Position numbers and translations under genes: made by a program
The notes under the pieces: generated by a model
Told to the model about the DNA's origin: nothing
Seen by the model: only the letters and a program-made list of their open reading frames with translations
Databases searched by the model: none
Origin: Apteryx mantelli
Taxonomy: Eukaryota; Chordata; Aves; Apterygiformes; Apterygidae
Assembly (NCBI RefSeq): GCF_036417845.1
Contig: NC_090012.1
Span: forward strand, 372,001-436,000
Direction: 5' to 3'
Length of the DNA stretch: 64,000 bases
Shown here: piece by piece, positions 36,701-48,800 of the stretch
Layout: each line of letters opens with the position of its first letter
Numbering within the stretch: position 1 is the stretch's first letter

Positions 36701-39700
36701 GCGTCCACCCCCACGGCCTCGTGGGCAAGGACTGCAGCAACGGGCTCTGCGAGGTCGTCCTCAAACCCCAGACCAACCCCAAGCACAGGTACGGCCGCGG
36801 CGGCCCCTCGTGCGGCGCCGGGACGAGTCCCGCGGCCTGCGGGGAGCAGAGACCCTCCCGGGACTCCGGTGGAGGTGCTGGGCTGAAGCCGGTGGCGGCT
36901 GGTGGCCTGCGTTCCCTGGGAGGGCCGCGGGGTCTCGGAGGTGGAGCAGGGGGGTGGGAAGCCCGGGCGTTGGAGCGTGCTGGAGGCCGAGCTGCGCCCC
37001 GTTGTCCGCACGCGGCTCTGGGGGTGCCCAGACACCGGTGAGTTCCTCGGTGGTCGTTTCACCACCGTCCCCAGGGGCAAGCAGTGCTGGTTTTGGAGAT
37101 GGTGGAGCCGTGGTGGTCCGCGTGGGTCCTCTGGGTATGGACACACTGCGGAACGGCCCGGCCCCCCCGCGGCGCTGGGGCTGAGCGGGGACGGGCTGGG
37201 AGGAGCAGGGTGCCTGGGTGCCGCGGGGTTTTGCAGGGGGGAGCTGCCTCTCCGGCACGTCTCTGCTCCCCCGGCAGCTTTAGCAACCTCGGCATCCAGT
37301 GCGTGAAGAAGAAGGAGATCGAGACGGCGATAGAGAAGAAGCTGCAGCTGGGCATCGACCCCTTCAAAGGTGGGTGGCTCGAGCGGAGATGTTTCGGGGG
37401 GCCGGGACCCCGTCCCGGGCAGCAGCTGATTTTTGCCTTGTCTTTTCCCCTAGCTGGGTCTCTCAAGAACCACCAGGAGGTGGACATGAACGTGGTGAGG
37501 ATCTGCTTCCAGGCCTCCTACCAGGACGGCTCCGGGCAGACGCAGCACCTCAGCCCAGTGCTCTCAGATCCCATCTTTGACAAGAGTACGTGGAGGAAGG
37601 GGGGGCTTCGGGTCGCTGACGGGGGGCTCAGCCGGGCCCCCGGCGCCTCCCCGGCTACGGGACAGGGTGGCCAGGGAGATCGCACCGGCCGGTTCCTCGC
37701 CTGGGCTGTGAGGTTTGACCGGGGACGGTCCCCTGTGACCGGTGCCCTGAGGGGGAGCCGGTCGCCCGTGTCCCGCAGGGTTGGTACCCAGTGCCGGGGA
37801 TGCTCGGGAAGAGATGATGCCGATGGGAGAGTCCCCAGTGCCCGAGCCTGGCCCTCGGGCCCAGGGCTGGGTGATTCCAGAGCCACGTTGCTGTCGCTGC
37901 ATTGCCGGACCCCGCAGGGTGGCCGTGGGCTCCCATCCGCGCGTCGCGGGGGGGGGACACAGCACCCGAGGGTGCTGACTGTGCCCCTGAGCTGTGCCCT
38001 GGTGCCTGCAGAGTCCACCAACACCTCGGAGCTGAGGATCTGCCGGATGAACAAGGAGAGCGGGCCCTGCACGGGCGGCGAGGAGCTCTACCTGCTCTGC
38101 GACAAGGTCCAGAAAGGTACCGGCGGGCGCTTTGGGAGCCCCGCGGCCCCGGCGGGGGGGCGATTTACCATCCCGGGAAGTGAGGGTGGGGGTGAAGGAA
38201 GGCGGCAGAAGCTGGAGGGGGACTGGGGCGCTCGAGGAGTTTGGGGACGGGTCCAAAAGGGGTCTGGGGATGTGAGCTGTGACCTCCCCCCCAGTGCTCC
38301 TGAACGCCCTGGGTGATGGAGGGGGGGGGATCCTGGGGGTCCTGCTGCCCCCTAGACCTTCTGCTGTAGGGGAAGGGACCCTGGGGTGCTGCAGGGGTGC
38401 AGGGGAGAGGACCCCAGCTCATGGCGGGGGGGATCCTGGGTGCTGGGGGTCCTGCTGCCTCGCAGTTGCAGGAGGAGGGGACCCAGGTGCAGGAGACGGG
38501 ACCTCAGGGTGCCAGAGCGGGGGGGACCCCAAGCGCCGGCAGGAGACGCCGGGTGCTGGAGAGGGCGAGCTTGGGTGCTGCGAGGGTCCCTGACGCCTCC
38601 GTCCCCGCAGAGGACATCGCGGTGGTTTTCCGCAAGGAGACGTGGGAAGCGCGGGCCGACTTCTCGCAGGCCGACGTGCACCGCCAGGTCGCCATCGTGT
38701 TCAAGACGCCGCCGTACCAGCACCTGGAGCTGGCCGAGCCCGTGGAGGTGGAGGTCTTCCTGCAGCGGCTCACCGACAGCGTCTGCAGCGAGTCCTTCCG
38801 CTTCACTTACCTGCCCAAGGACCATGGTGCGCGGCCCCGCGCCCCCAGGATGGGGACGTGTCCCCTGGCGTGGGGACGAGGCTGGCGGGAGGGGGGCGCG
38901 GAGTGGGGACAGGACCCCTAAGGTGGGGATGTGGCCTTACGGGATGGGGACAGGCCACCTGGGATGGGGACGTGGCTTGTGGGATGGGGACATGTCCCAT
39001 AGGATGGGGACAGGCCCCACGGAGACACGGGGATGGGGACAGCGAGATGTGGCCTTACGGTTTGGGGACACGGCGCACGGGGTGGGAAGCTCAGGGTCCG
39101 ACCCCACAGGACACAGCGGGGGGGGGATCGAGGCCAGCCCCCTGGGGATGGGATATGTTGTCCCCGCTGTCCCCTGCAGCTGATGGTGGGGCGGGGGGGG
39201 GGGTCCAGCCCAGTGTCACCGCGCGAGAAGCGGGTCCCTAAGTCACCCCCGGTGGCGGGGGGACCCCAGCGCTCACGGCCCCGCGCCCCCTCCCCGCAGA
39301 CGCCTACGGGGTGAACGTGAAGCGGAAGCGGGGGATGCCCGACGTCCTGGAGGAGCTCTCGGGCTCAGGTGGGTGCCGGGGGGACCCCCACGTGGGGGGC
39401 AAGACCTCCTGAGGGGCCCCCCCCTACCATCGGGGACCCCCTGGGGCCGGCGGCCCCATGCCGTGATGCTCCCGTCCCCCCAGATCCGTACGGGATCGAA
39501 GCCAAGAGGAGGAAGAAGCCGCCCGGATACATGGATCACTTCACTCCGCTGCCAGTTGCAGGTGGGTCCCTGGGGTGGGGGACGGATTTGGGGACAGTAA
39601 TTAGGGCCCGGCCAGCACCCGTGTCATGGCATGAGCTGCTATGGTCTCAGCCTGACCTAGCTCTGTGTTCCCTGTCCCCCCCCAGCATTGGGGACATCCC

Positions 39701-40653
39701 CAAATGCTTGGGTCTGCCTGGGTCCCCCGGGTCACTTCTGGAGCTGGGGGACCTCTGGGGGATCAGCAGGGGCCCCCCAGGACCCCCTTGGCCCTGTGGC
39801 CCCCCCCCAGGCTTGGGAAGGGCCCCCGGAGACCCCCATGGCCCTGGGAGGCCCCCTGGGGAGTCTGAGGGGGCCCCCCAGGGTCAGGAGAGACCTCAGG
39901 ACCCCCCCGACACTAGGGTGCCCCCCAGACTTGGGACATGACCCTGGGTCCTGGAATTGGGAGAACCCCCCCAGGGATCCTCAGGACACTGGGGTTTCCC
40001 CCCCCCCCCAGTAGGGAGAAGCCCCTAGAGCCCCCCATGGCCCTGGGGGTTCCCCAAGGGGTCAGGAGAGACCCCAGGGACCCTCCCCCGACCCTGGGAT
40101 CCCCCCTGGATTTTGGAGAAGCCCCCAGGGCTCCCCCAGACCCTGGAATCCTCCCCTGGGTAGGGAGAAGCCCCTGGAGTCCCCCACAGCCCTGGGGTCA
40201 CCTGGGGGGTCCGAAGCAGCCCCGGGACACCTCACCCTGCCACTGCGGTTGTCCCCAACGCCATGGGGACAGCCCCTAGGCCTCCCCCCGCCCCAACTGA
40301 CGGGGTCTCTCCCTCCCGTCCCCCCCCCTGCAGAAGACGCCTTGGCCCTGTTCGGCGGCATGGAGGCGGCGCCGGAGTCCTTCGACGCCCTGGCGCAGCT
40401 CTACGGCCCGCTGGCCCCGCTGGGGCTGCCGCCGGCCTGCGCCCCCGCCATGGACTTGGGGGGCTGCCTGGGCCCCGAGCTTTTGGCCGAGCCCTACGGC
40501 TCGCCCCCGGGGCCGCCCGCCGCCGCCGCCGCCCCCTTCCCTCCCGCCGACCCGCACGGCACCGCCAGCCTCGTGGGCACCCACATGTTCCCCGGGCACT
40601 ACAAGGAGGCGTGCGACCGCGCCGAGCTCGACCTGCGCCTGGGCGACGGCTGA
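33776..40653 (+). CDS. RELB: Transcription factor RelB (NF-kappaB family)
   Basis: Partner of p52/p100 in non-canonical NF-kappaB signalling. The twelve coding exons are 33776-33791, 34872-34925, 35068-35076, 35576-36066, 36631-36788, 37278-37369, 37454-37585, 38012-38116, 38611-38826, 39300-39368, 39484-39561 and 40334-40653. They total 1740 bases in one open frame (579 residues, equal to the human length as I recall it). The N-terminus reads [15 protein letters not shown] (human TDELEIIDEYIKENGF). The Rel homology domain starts near residue 148 with [20 protein letters not shown] and the DNA-contact segment [11 protein letters not shown]. It continues through [58 protein letters not shown] and the basic KRRKK. 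The C-terminal exon is Pro/Ala-rich and ends with [15 protein letters not shown], matching human. No frame breaks. Confidence 0.98.
34010..34580. repeat. Minisatellite in RELB intron 1
   Basis: Units marked by 'ggtgcctgtactg', 'gggcagatccctgctgggg' and 'ggggacatgatctt' alternate with a higher-order period of about 60 and 120-137 bp. Five to six copies. Confidence 0.85.
36140..36570. repeat. Loose 'gtgctgg..gccccacgggtgcc' repeat, RELB intron 4
   Basis: Degenerate units of about 30-45 bp with 'ggagccc..gggtgctgggg' fill the intron between the exons ending 36066 and starting 36631. Confidence 0.55.
38840..39070. repeat. 'ggatggggacgtggcc' minisatellite, RELB intron 9
   Basis: About eight units of 25-35 bp ('gggatggggacaggcc') directly after the exon 9 donor. 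Confidence 0.8.
39690..40250. repeat. 'gaccccccatggccctggg' minisatellite, RELB intron 11
   Basis: Loose units of 50-60 bp with 'agacccccatggccctggg' and 'ggggtcaggagagaccc' occupy most of the last RELB intron. Confidence 0.7.
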
Positions 40654-41060
40654 GGGCCCCCCCCACCCACCCCGACGCCACGGACTTGGGGACAGGGGCT
40701 GACCCCCCCCCCTCCTTGCCCCGGGGTGGGGGGAGGTTGGGTTTGTCCCCTCTCCGCACCCCCAAACGCCCGCCCCGGGCCGGCTGGTCCCCTCCCCGGG
40801 AGCGGCGAGGTTGGTCCCCTCCCCGGTTCAAGCCGCTTTTGCACTATATTTATAGGGGCGGAGGGTGCTGGGGTCCCATCCCCCCCCCCCACCCTGTCAC
40901 CTCTGCCACCGCCAGGCAGGGGGAGCGAGTGACACCCCCCCCCTTCCCCCCCAGGGGGTCGGGGAGCCGAAGCGGGGACGGGGACCCGGGGGGGTGGCCC
41001 CCGCGTGGCCGCTCCGTGCCTCGGTGTCCTTCTCTGTACGACGGAGACGGAGGGGGGGTT

Positions 41061-41066
41061 AATAAA
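41061..41066 (+). terminator. Poly(A) signal of RELB
   Basis: AATAAA 408 bases after the RELB stop; the first canonical signal in the 3' UTR. Confidence 0.85.
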
Positions 41067-41459
41067 GCGATCGACTCCCGGCGCCGGCCTCGTCCTGCCC
41101 CCCACCACCCACCAAGGGGGACACCCGGCTCGCGACCCCCCCCCACACACACACCTGCACCCATGGGTGCCCCCCACCGGTTGGGGACCCTTTGGTTTGG
41201 GGGCAAAAGGAAGCGATTTGGGGGGTCTGGCCCCATCCACGGCTGCACAGGGAGCCGGAGCGGGGGCCCCTTGCGAGGATGGTGCTACTGGGCAAACTGG
41301 TTTGTGGTGGAAACCCCCCCCCACACACACACACACTCCGGGAAAGCCCGGGCCCCGCAGGTCTTGGCCTGTGCCCCACTGGCCCCATATTGGGGTTCCC
41401 CGGCCCCGGGGACGTCACAGCTCCGGGCCTGGCTGGGCTCGGTGCCACCCAGGAGCAGC

Positions 41460-41890
41460 AACAGGCCCAGTCTGGCCCAGTTTCCCCTAGGGACCAGCAC
41501 TGGGACTGGCCTAGTTTCTCCTGGGGATCAGAGTGGGACTAGACCAGACCAGATCAGACCAGTTCCCCCCCAGAGCCCCCAGACTGGGATCGACCTGGCC
41601 CAGTTCCCCCCAGAGCACCCAGACTGAGATGGATCTGGCCCAGTTTCCCTCAGGGACTGGGACCGACCTGGCCCAGTTCCCCCCAAGGCCCCCAGACTGG
41701 GACCGGACCAGACCAGTTCCCCCCCAGGGCCCTCAGACTGGGACCAGCCTGGCCCAGTTCCCCCCAGAGCACCCAGACTGGGATGGGTCTGGCCCAGTTT
41801 CCCTCAGGGACTGGGACCAACCTGGCCCAGTTCCCCCCAGTTTCCCCTAGGCACTGGGACCGGCCTGGCCCAGTTTCCCCCAGGCCTGGC
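41460..41890. repeat. 'ctggcccagttccccc' tandem repeat between RELB and CLASRP
   Basis: About ten units of 30-45 bp containing 'ggcccagttcccc' and 'agactgggaccg'. Lies between the RELB 3' end and the CLASRP promoter. Confidence 0.85.
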
Positions 41891-41894
41891 CCAC

Positions 41895-42127
41895 CGGAGC
41901 CCCGCCCACTGCCTTATCCCCGCCCACCCGCGCCAAGCCCCGCCCACCCGGGGTGGTGCCCCCGGAGGCCTCGCCCCCTCCGCCTCTCCCGTTGGCTCCT
42001 CCCTCTCCGCCACGTGACCACCCTGCCCTAACGCGCGCCGTTCCCTCCCCCCTTCCCTTTTCCCTGGCCCCGCCCCCCCGGGGCTCCGCTTCCGTTTCCG
42101 GGTCGGTCTATGGCCGCGGGCTCGGCG
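41895..42127 (+). promoter_or_regulatory. CLASRP CpG-island promoter and noncoding exon 1
   Basis: Contains CACGTG (42011-42016), GC boxes and ETS-like 'cttccg' motifs. A donor (gcg|gtgagtg) after 42127 suggests a short first exon that joins the ATG exon at or before 42870. An ATG at 42110 in this leader is out of frame with the main start. Confidence 0.6.
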
Positions 42128-42873
42128 GTGAGTGATTAATGGCGGCGCGGAGCCGCCCCCCTTCCCCCCCCCTCTTTCCCCGCCCGTAACCCGCCCCCCG
42201 GGGCCACCGAGCGCCCCTGTCTCGGGGCGGCAGCAGCGCAGGGCGCCGGTGTGAGTGGTGGGGGGGCGGGCGGGACACGCTCGGGCCTGCCTCGCCGGGG
42301 CGTTGCCTTGGGGCCTCGGGGTGTCCCCTTCCTTGCCCGGTGTCGCGGTTCCCCGTCCCGGTCCCGTCCCCCCCCCCCGCCCTGTTTCCTTCTTCGGGGA
42401 TGTCCCGGTCCTTGTCCTCTGTTCCCCCCGGTCCCTTTTCTGGGGGCGTCCCGGTTCCTGCCCTGAAGGTACCCGGTGTCCTTCCCCCCAAAAACCCCTT
42501 CCCCCCCCCCACCCCTTTCTCCTTGTCTCGGTCCCGGGGTGGGGTCGTGTCCCTGTCCGCTTCCCTGTCACCTCTGCTAAGGGACTCCCAGGGTCCCCTT
42601 CCTCTTTTCCCCGGTGTCCCCCGGCTCCTCTGTCCCCCTGCGCCATGTTCCCCCTCTCTTACCCCTCACCCAGCACCGGGGGGTGCCCCCTGCCCCCCCC
42701 CCCCCCGCTTTTTCGAGTGGCCCTGGCCCCGCGATGGCTCCGTGCCACCTAACGGCTCTCCGACGCCAGACAGGGGAAGCGGCCGTCCCCGCCGGTGCGT
42801 CTGCCCCGCCGAAAGCCGCCCGCCCGCCTCCCCGCCAGTGCCGTGCCCTCGCTGACGCCTCGGGAGCAGCACG

Positions 42874-45800
42874 ATGTGGCACGAGGCCCGCAAGCACGAG
42901 CGCAAGCTCCGCGGCATGATGGTGGATTACAAGAAGCGAGCGGAGCGCCGGCGCGAGTACTACGAGAAGATCGTGAGTCGCCCCCCGCCCCCGCCGGGCT
43001 TGCGAACACCGCGCGGCCCGTCTGTCCGCCTGCCGCAAACCCGGCGGTTCGTCCCGCGTCCAGCCGCGTTCCCGCTCCTTCGCGGGGTTACGGCAGGCCG
43101 GGGCTGCCCTGTGTGTGCCAGGCTGGGAATGTTTCCTTGCTCATGGGGTTTTTGCGGTTGAGAGGGGTACAAAAAGCCTCAGGGGAGGATTCAGTCCCCA
43201 GTAGGCTGCTCTGTAAAGGTAGGAAGTGCCGATTGGGGTGTTTGGGAATCTCGGTGCTTTCCTGCAGTTTTGGGGGCTGAAATTGGGAGAAAAAAGGAGC
43301 CACAGCTCTTTCTGTAGGCAGCTGTCACCGTCCACCTGCCGGCAGCTCCTTGGGGGCCCCTGCGCGGGTGCCCTGCTGCTCTCCGCCTGCCTCGACCTTG
43401 TGCGGGCAGAACTGCCACCCCTTGAAATCCCTCTTCCCTAAACCCCTAAATCCTTCTGTTCCTTCTAGAAAAAGGACCCGGCCCAGTTCCTCCAGGTGCA
43501 TGGCCGGGCCTGCAAGGTGCACCTGGACTCGGCCGTCGCCCTCGCCGCCGAGAGCCCCGTCAACATGTGAGTAGCTGCGCGCGGGGCGTAGATGGCGTCT
43601 CCCCACGCGCGGGGGCCTTGGCGGCTCACCGGAGCCGTCGCCTTCCCTTCGCGCAGCCCCGGCGTCTTTCAAAACCAAGCCCGGCTGGCGGGAGACCCGC
43701 GGGTCCTTTCTGAGCGCCGAATTTGTCTCCTGCCAGACCTTCGAGAGAGGCTTTGTGGCTGGTGGGTGGTTGCTGCGGTTCCCAAGCGCTTTGCTCCTCT
43801 TAGCGCTTCCCCAGCGGAGACGCTGAGCGAGTAGGATTCCTTCCTTCGTTGCTAGCTCTGGAAATAAAATCTGGGCCGTTTTCCTTCGCCAAAGCAACGA
43901 GAAGGACTCGGCTCCTCCTACGCCAGAGCTTCTAGAAGACGCTGTCACAGCTAATGAGCTCGTTCCCCCTCCTCTTTAGGCAGCGACTAATGCAGCAAGA
44001 GCTGAGCGCGCTCGTTTGGGAGGGAGTGTGCGGGTTTGCACTGCTCGTGCGCATCGCAGCTGGGGTCCTGTTTTTCCTGGCACGTTTTCCTGGCCATCTC
44101 CGCTCCCCTGGGGCAGGAATCGCCTCCGGCGGCTGCTCCGGCTCCGAGCCGGTTGCCGACGGCCTCTCTCTCGCCCACAGGATGCCTTGGCAGGGGGATA
44201 CGAACAACATGATCGACCGCTTCGACGTGCGGGCGCACCTGGATTACATCCCCATGTACACGCCGCCCCTGCTGAACCCCATGTAAGCCGCGGGGCACGG
44301 GGCCGCCTGGCGTTTTCGGGAGCCGCGCTTGCTACCTGCGGCAGGGCTGTGCCAACGCCGGGCCCGGCGCCTGGATTTGCCCTTTTCTGCTCCGTTTTGA
44401 AGCCGTTCCCCTGAGGTTTTTGATCCCGGCTGGGTCCGGGCACGGCGTCACCGCGGGGCTGGCTGTGCTGTGCGGCCGTGTGGGGCGAGATGCGCGAGCT
44501 CAACGTGCACAGCTCGGCTCTGAAAGCTCCTTGGCCTTCCCAACGTGCTGGCTCCGGGCTCTCGGGATCTTCCTCGGTTTAAGAATTCCCTGGGGTCTAG
44601 CGGGATGGTCAGGGCTGGACCTGGGACACATGGCGAGGCGCTGAGGCAGTGGGCTTGTTGAGAGCCTCGAAGTAGCATTGCGATATCCGAGGAGAGATTA
44701 GAGGTAGGACAGAAACAGGCTCTTTACGGAACTCTATAGAACAACAGCCATAAATTAAAAAAAGGGGGTAAATTAAGCCCTGGGACAGCCCTGGAAGACT
44801 GCGGATCTCTGCGTCCGGTGAATACTCGGCTCGAGCAACCTGCTGGATTTGGCCCTGCTTTGCTCAGGCGTCGAGCCGAGAGCCCAGAGGTCCCATCCTG
44901 CCTCACGTGTGCGAGTTCGGTGTTTGCAGACGGGGCAGGGACAAAGTCCCCTCACGGCCCGGGCTGGGCTTTGTGGAGAGCAGCCAGGTTCCCTTCCTAC
45001 ACGCGCTTGCTGCTCCTATTTGCTTTTTCATCCTTGGCATGGCTGGGCGGAGAGCTTTCGAAAGGAGCTCGGCTCCTGCCCTGGGTTTTCCAGGGAATCC
45101 CGGACCAGCACGTGATCCCCTGCGCGACAGCAGGTGGAGAAATCACCTGCTGCTCCCTGAAAGTCCCAGCCTCGGTCTCGCTACTCACCGAGGATCTGGT
45201 CTCACCCTGTTTGAACGATCTGGGGTAGCAGAAAGGAGCCGTTTTTTCAGGGCTGGCTTGATTTGAGACTCCAAAATCCCTTTGGGAGAGAGGAACTGAG
45301 GCTGGTTTGGGGGAATCTCTGTCTCCCCAGTGGCCTATGAGTGCCAATATCTGCATCTGCTCTTTCCCAGCTCCCCCGAGCAGGAGTCCGACGAGAGGAA
45401 GTGCAACTACGAGCGATACAGAGGCCTGGTGCAGAACGACTTTGCCGGCAGTAAGTGTCTCCTGCAAACGGAGGAGTCGAGGCTGAGCTGGAAATGGCTC
45501 CGCTGAGGCAAAGCGAACCCAAGGCGCCGTTCCCGATGCCAGCTCCGGGCTTCCCTGCTGGGAATCATCCAGGACGCGGCTGCCCCCTCGCTCCCTGGAG
45601 GGTTTGGTGTGGGGTCACGGTGGCACCAGCCACATGGTGTGGGAACAGGCTTGTCCCTTCTCAGCCTGGGAGTGGCTGAGCTGCAGGAGAGCTGCCAAAT
45701 GCCCCAAGCTCTAACGAGCTGTGGTTAATCAGTTCTCAGACCAAGCTGTTCTCTCTCAAGCAAGCGTAAAGTAGGCCGGTAACTTCTCCTCTGTGTCGTT

Positions 45801-48800
45801 CCAGTCTCGGAGGAGCAGTGTCTCTATCAGATCTACATCGACGAGCTCTACGGGGGCCTGCAGAAGCCTAACGAAGATGAGAAAAAGAAGTGAGTGCGAG
45901 AAGGGCTCGGGCAAACGGAGCGGGTGTCGCGTCCGCGTCCTTGGGGCCCTGCTGGGAACGTGGCTCCCCAGCCGCAGAAACGCCCGTCGCTCAGCCCAGC
46001 CCCGTTTGCCCAGGGCCCCCTGCACTGGGGGGGGATGGAGCAGCCCCCGGACTGCGCTGTCCTTGCTTGGTGACGCTCCGAAGTGGGATCTAGCCTGTTG
46101 TCCCCCGCGTCCCCGTGCTGAAACGTCCTGCCGGCCCCGTGGCTGCAGCCGTCCTGGGGACCGCTGGGGCTGAGCGCAGCGATTTTGGCCGGGGAGGGGA
46201 GGCGGAGGGGGCTAGTTTCCGCACCGCTTGGCCGGAGCAGCCGCGATGGAGGGGAGAGACGGGCAGGGGCTGAGCGTGTCTGTGCCCAGGCTGGCGGAGA
46301 AGAAGGCCTCCATCGGCTACACGTACGAGGACAGCACGGTGGCCGAGCTCGAGAACTCCTTGGAGAAGCGGGGGGACGAGGAAGACTCCGAGGAGGACAG
46401 CAACACGGACGAAGACGAAGTCATCCCCGATATCGGTAACGGCCCTGCCTTGTCACCCCAAGCGCTCGCCCTGCGACAGCTCTCCCGGGCTGTTTAACCT
46501 TTTGGCAGCCACGATGCCCAAATCCGCCTCTCCTGGCTGCACCATCTGGAGGGGAGCACGCGGGAGCGTTTCCCTTCTGGCTGCCGGAGGGGATATCCGG
46601 TACCGCGTGTCCTGCTCGCTTGGCTTTGCTAAACACAGCACAAAATCAGGCCATGCACAGCCCTGAACCGCTGCTGCAGCGAGTCTGGCCAGGCCTGGGG
46701 GGAAACGTGTCCCCTTGCCGCGCGGGGGATTTGTCCTGCCGGGGGCTCCGAGCGCGCTGAGCCTTCCCGTGCTCTGCTTGCAGATGTCGAAGTGGACGTG
46801 GACGAGTTGAATCAGGAGCAAGTGGCCGACCTGAACAAGCAGGCGACCACGTACGGCATGGCGGAGGGGGACTTTGTCAGGTACGGCTCACGGCGGAGCC
46901 GGGACCCCGGCCTCGGCGGGCGGGAGAGCCCCGGGAGCCTGGCAGGGCCTCGCCCAAAGCCTCCCTTTTCCTGGCGGGGGCCGAATCCTCTGTGGATGCC
47001 CCCATCTCTAGGATGAGGGCCCTGGCGATGACCCCCCCAAAGCAGGGGCTGTGCACAGAGTCCCCTCCTGGGTGCTGGCTGGGACGAGGTGACCATGGGG
47101 CCTTGCTCGGTGCTGGCGGATGGCTGCGCAGTCTGTCCGGCTGAGCTCTGCGCTGTCCGCAGAGCGGCTGGGGGCTTTGGCAACACCCGCTTGAAAGTGT
47201 TTTCTCTTTCCTTTCCGGAAGGATGCTGCGAAAAGACAAGGAGGAGGCAGAAGCTATTAAACACGCCAAAGCCCTGGAAGAGGAGAAGGCCATGTACTCG
47301 GTAAGGGCAGCCGTAGCTGGTTCTGCCCCCTCTCGCTGCACCGCTGTGAGCTACTGAGCCCTGGCCTGGCTGGGAGCCTCCCAGAGCACCGGGGCGGCTG
47401 TGCCGGTGCGTGTGGGATCCCTCCGCGCTTGCAGAGGCGCCTCTGCCTCCCCGTTGGGAGTAGGGAGGGCGCGGGGGCCCATAAACACCCGGGAAGGCGT
47501 CCCCAGCCCATCCTGTCTCCTAGCTCCTGGGCCGCTCTCTTCTAGGGCCGTCGCTCTCGCCGCCAGAGGAGGGAGTTCAGAGAGAAACGCTTGAAAGGCA
47601 GGAAGATCAGCCCTCCCAGGTGAGCTCCTGCGGTCTCCGGCTGAGCCACGGCTTGTCTCCGTCCTGCCCCGCTGTCTGGGCAGCTCTTCGCTGCCCCAAA
47701 CCAGGCAGCTTTGCTCCAGGACCCTCTGTCCCAGCGTTCGTGTACGTGCCAGCCGCGCGAGCTCACGTGGGCCACGGGGTGCAGGGCAATGCGGGCTAGG
47801 GATCCCCTTTTCCTGGGGTTCAGCCTCTGTTTTGGGGCAGGTGCCACGTTTCATCTCCCATCTTTAGCTCTGCCCGTAAATCTGAGTTCTGCGGTGCTTG
47901 TGAGTGCTTGACCGAGGGGCGAGTGCTGGTTTCTTAGGCCACTACCAGCAGCTAAGAGGCAGTTAGCAACGACTCGGCTCGTGCGCTAATTGGTGATTAC
48001 AGCCCTCCCTGTAATCTGGTGGATGTCACCTTCTGCCAGCGGGGTTTCCTAATGCTCCGCTCGCCCCCGAAGCCGTCATTTGAGAAAGGCTTTCGGAGAG
48101 GCTGGGAGCCACATGCCTTGGGGACCTCCGGCAGGCTTCTCCTGCCCTCACAGCCTCTCTCGTTGCAGCTACGCCCGGAGAGACAGCCCCACGTACGATC
48201 CCTACAAACGGTGAGCGGCTGCCGCGAAGGGACGGGTGAGCGGGTTGTCCTGGTTCTGCGGGTGGTCGCTGAGGAACGTGGTACCCGGTGGCTCTGCCGC
48301 GCCTTTGGGAGGGAACATTTTTGGCAGCTCCCTTCTCCCGCGCTGAAGCTGCTTCCTTCCCGGCCGCCTCGCAGGTCTCCCTCAGAGTCCACCTCTGAAT
48401 CCCGCTCCCGTTCCCGCTCGCCGTCTCCCGGCCACGAGGAGAAGATCACCTTCATCACCAGCTTCGGCGGCAGCGACGAAGAGGCGGCGGCCGCGCAAGC
48501 CGGCGGCGTCCCCGGGAAACCCGCCTCGCTCGGCAAACAGCGCTCCGCCCCAGGGCAGCCGGGCAGCGCTGCGGCAGGTCATAGCGCCTCTTCCCGGTCG
48601 GTAACTCTCCCATCTGGCTCGCTTTCCCAATCCTTAACCGCAGAGAACGCAGCAGGGGCCGGGCGGGGGCCGCCCAGCCCCTCGTGGGCACGGAACCGGG
48701 CCAGCCCCGCTCGGAGACGCTGGCGGGGGACGCTGCCGACACCCGTGGCCGGGCTGCTGGCACCTCTCGAAGGGAGAACGTCCCAGGAGGGAGCGGGTGG

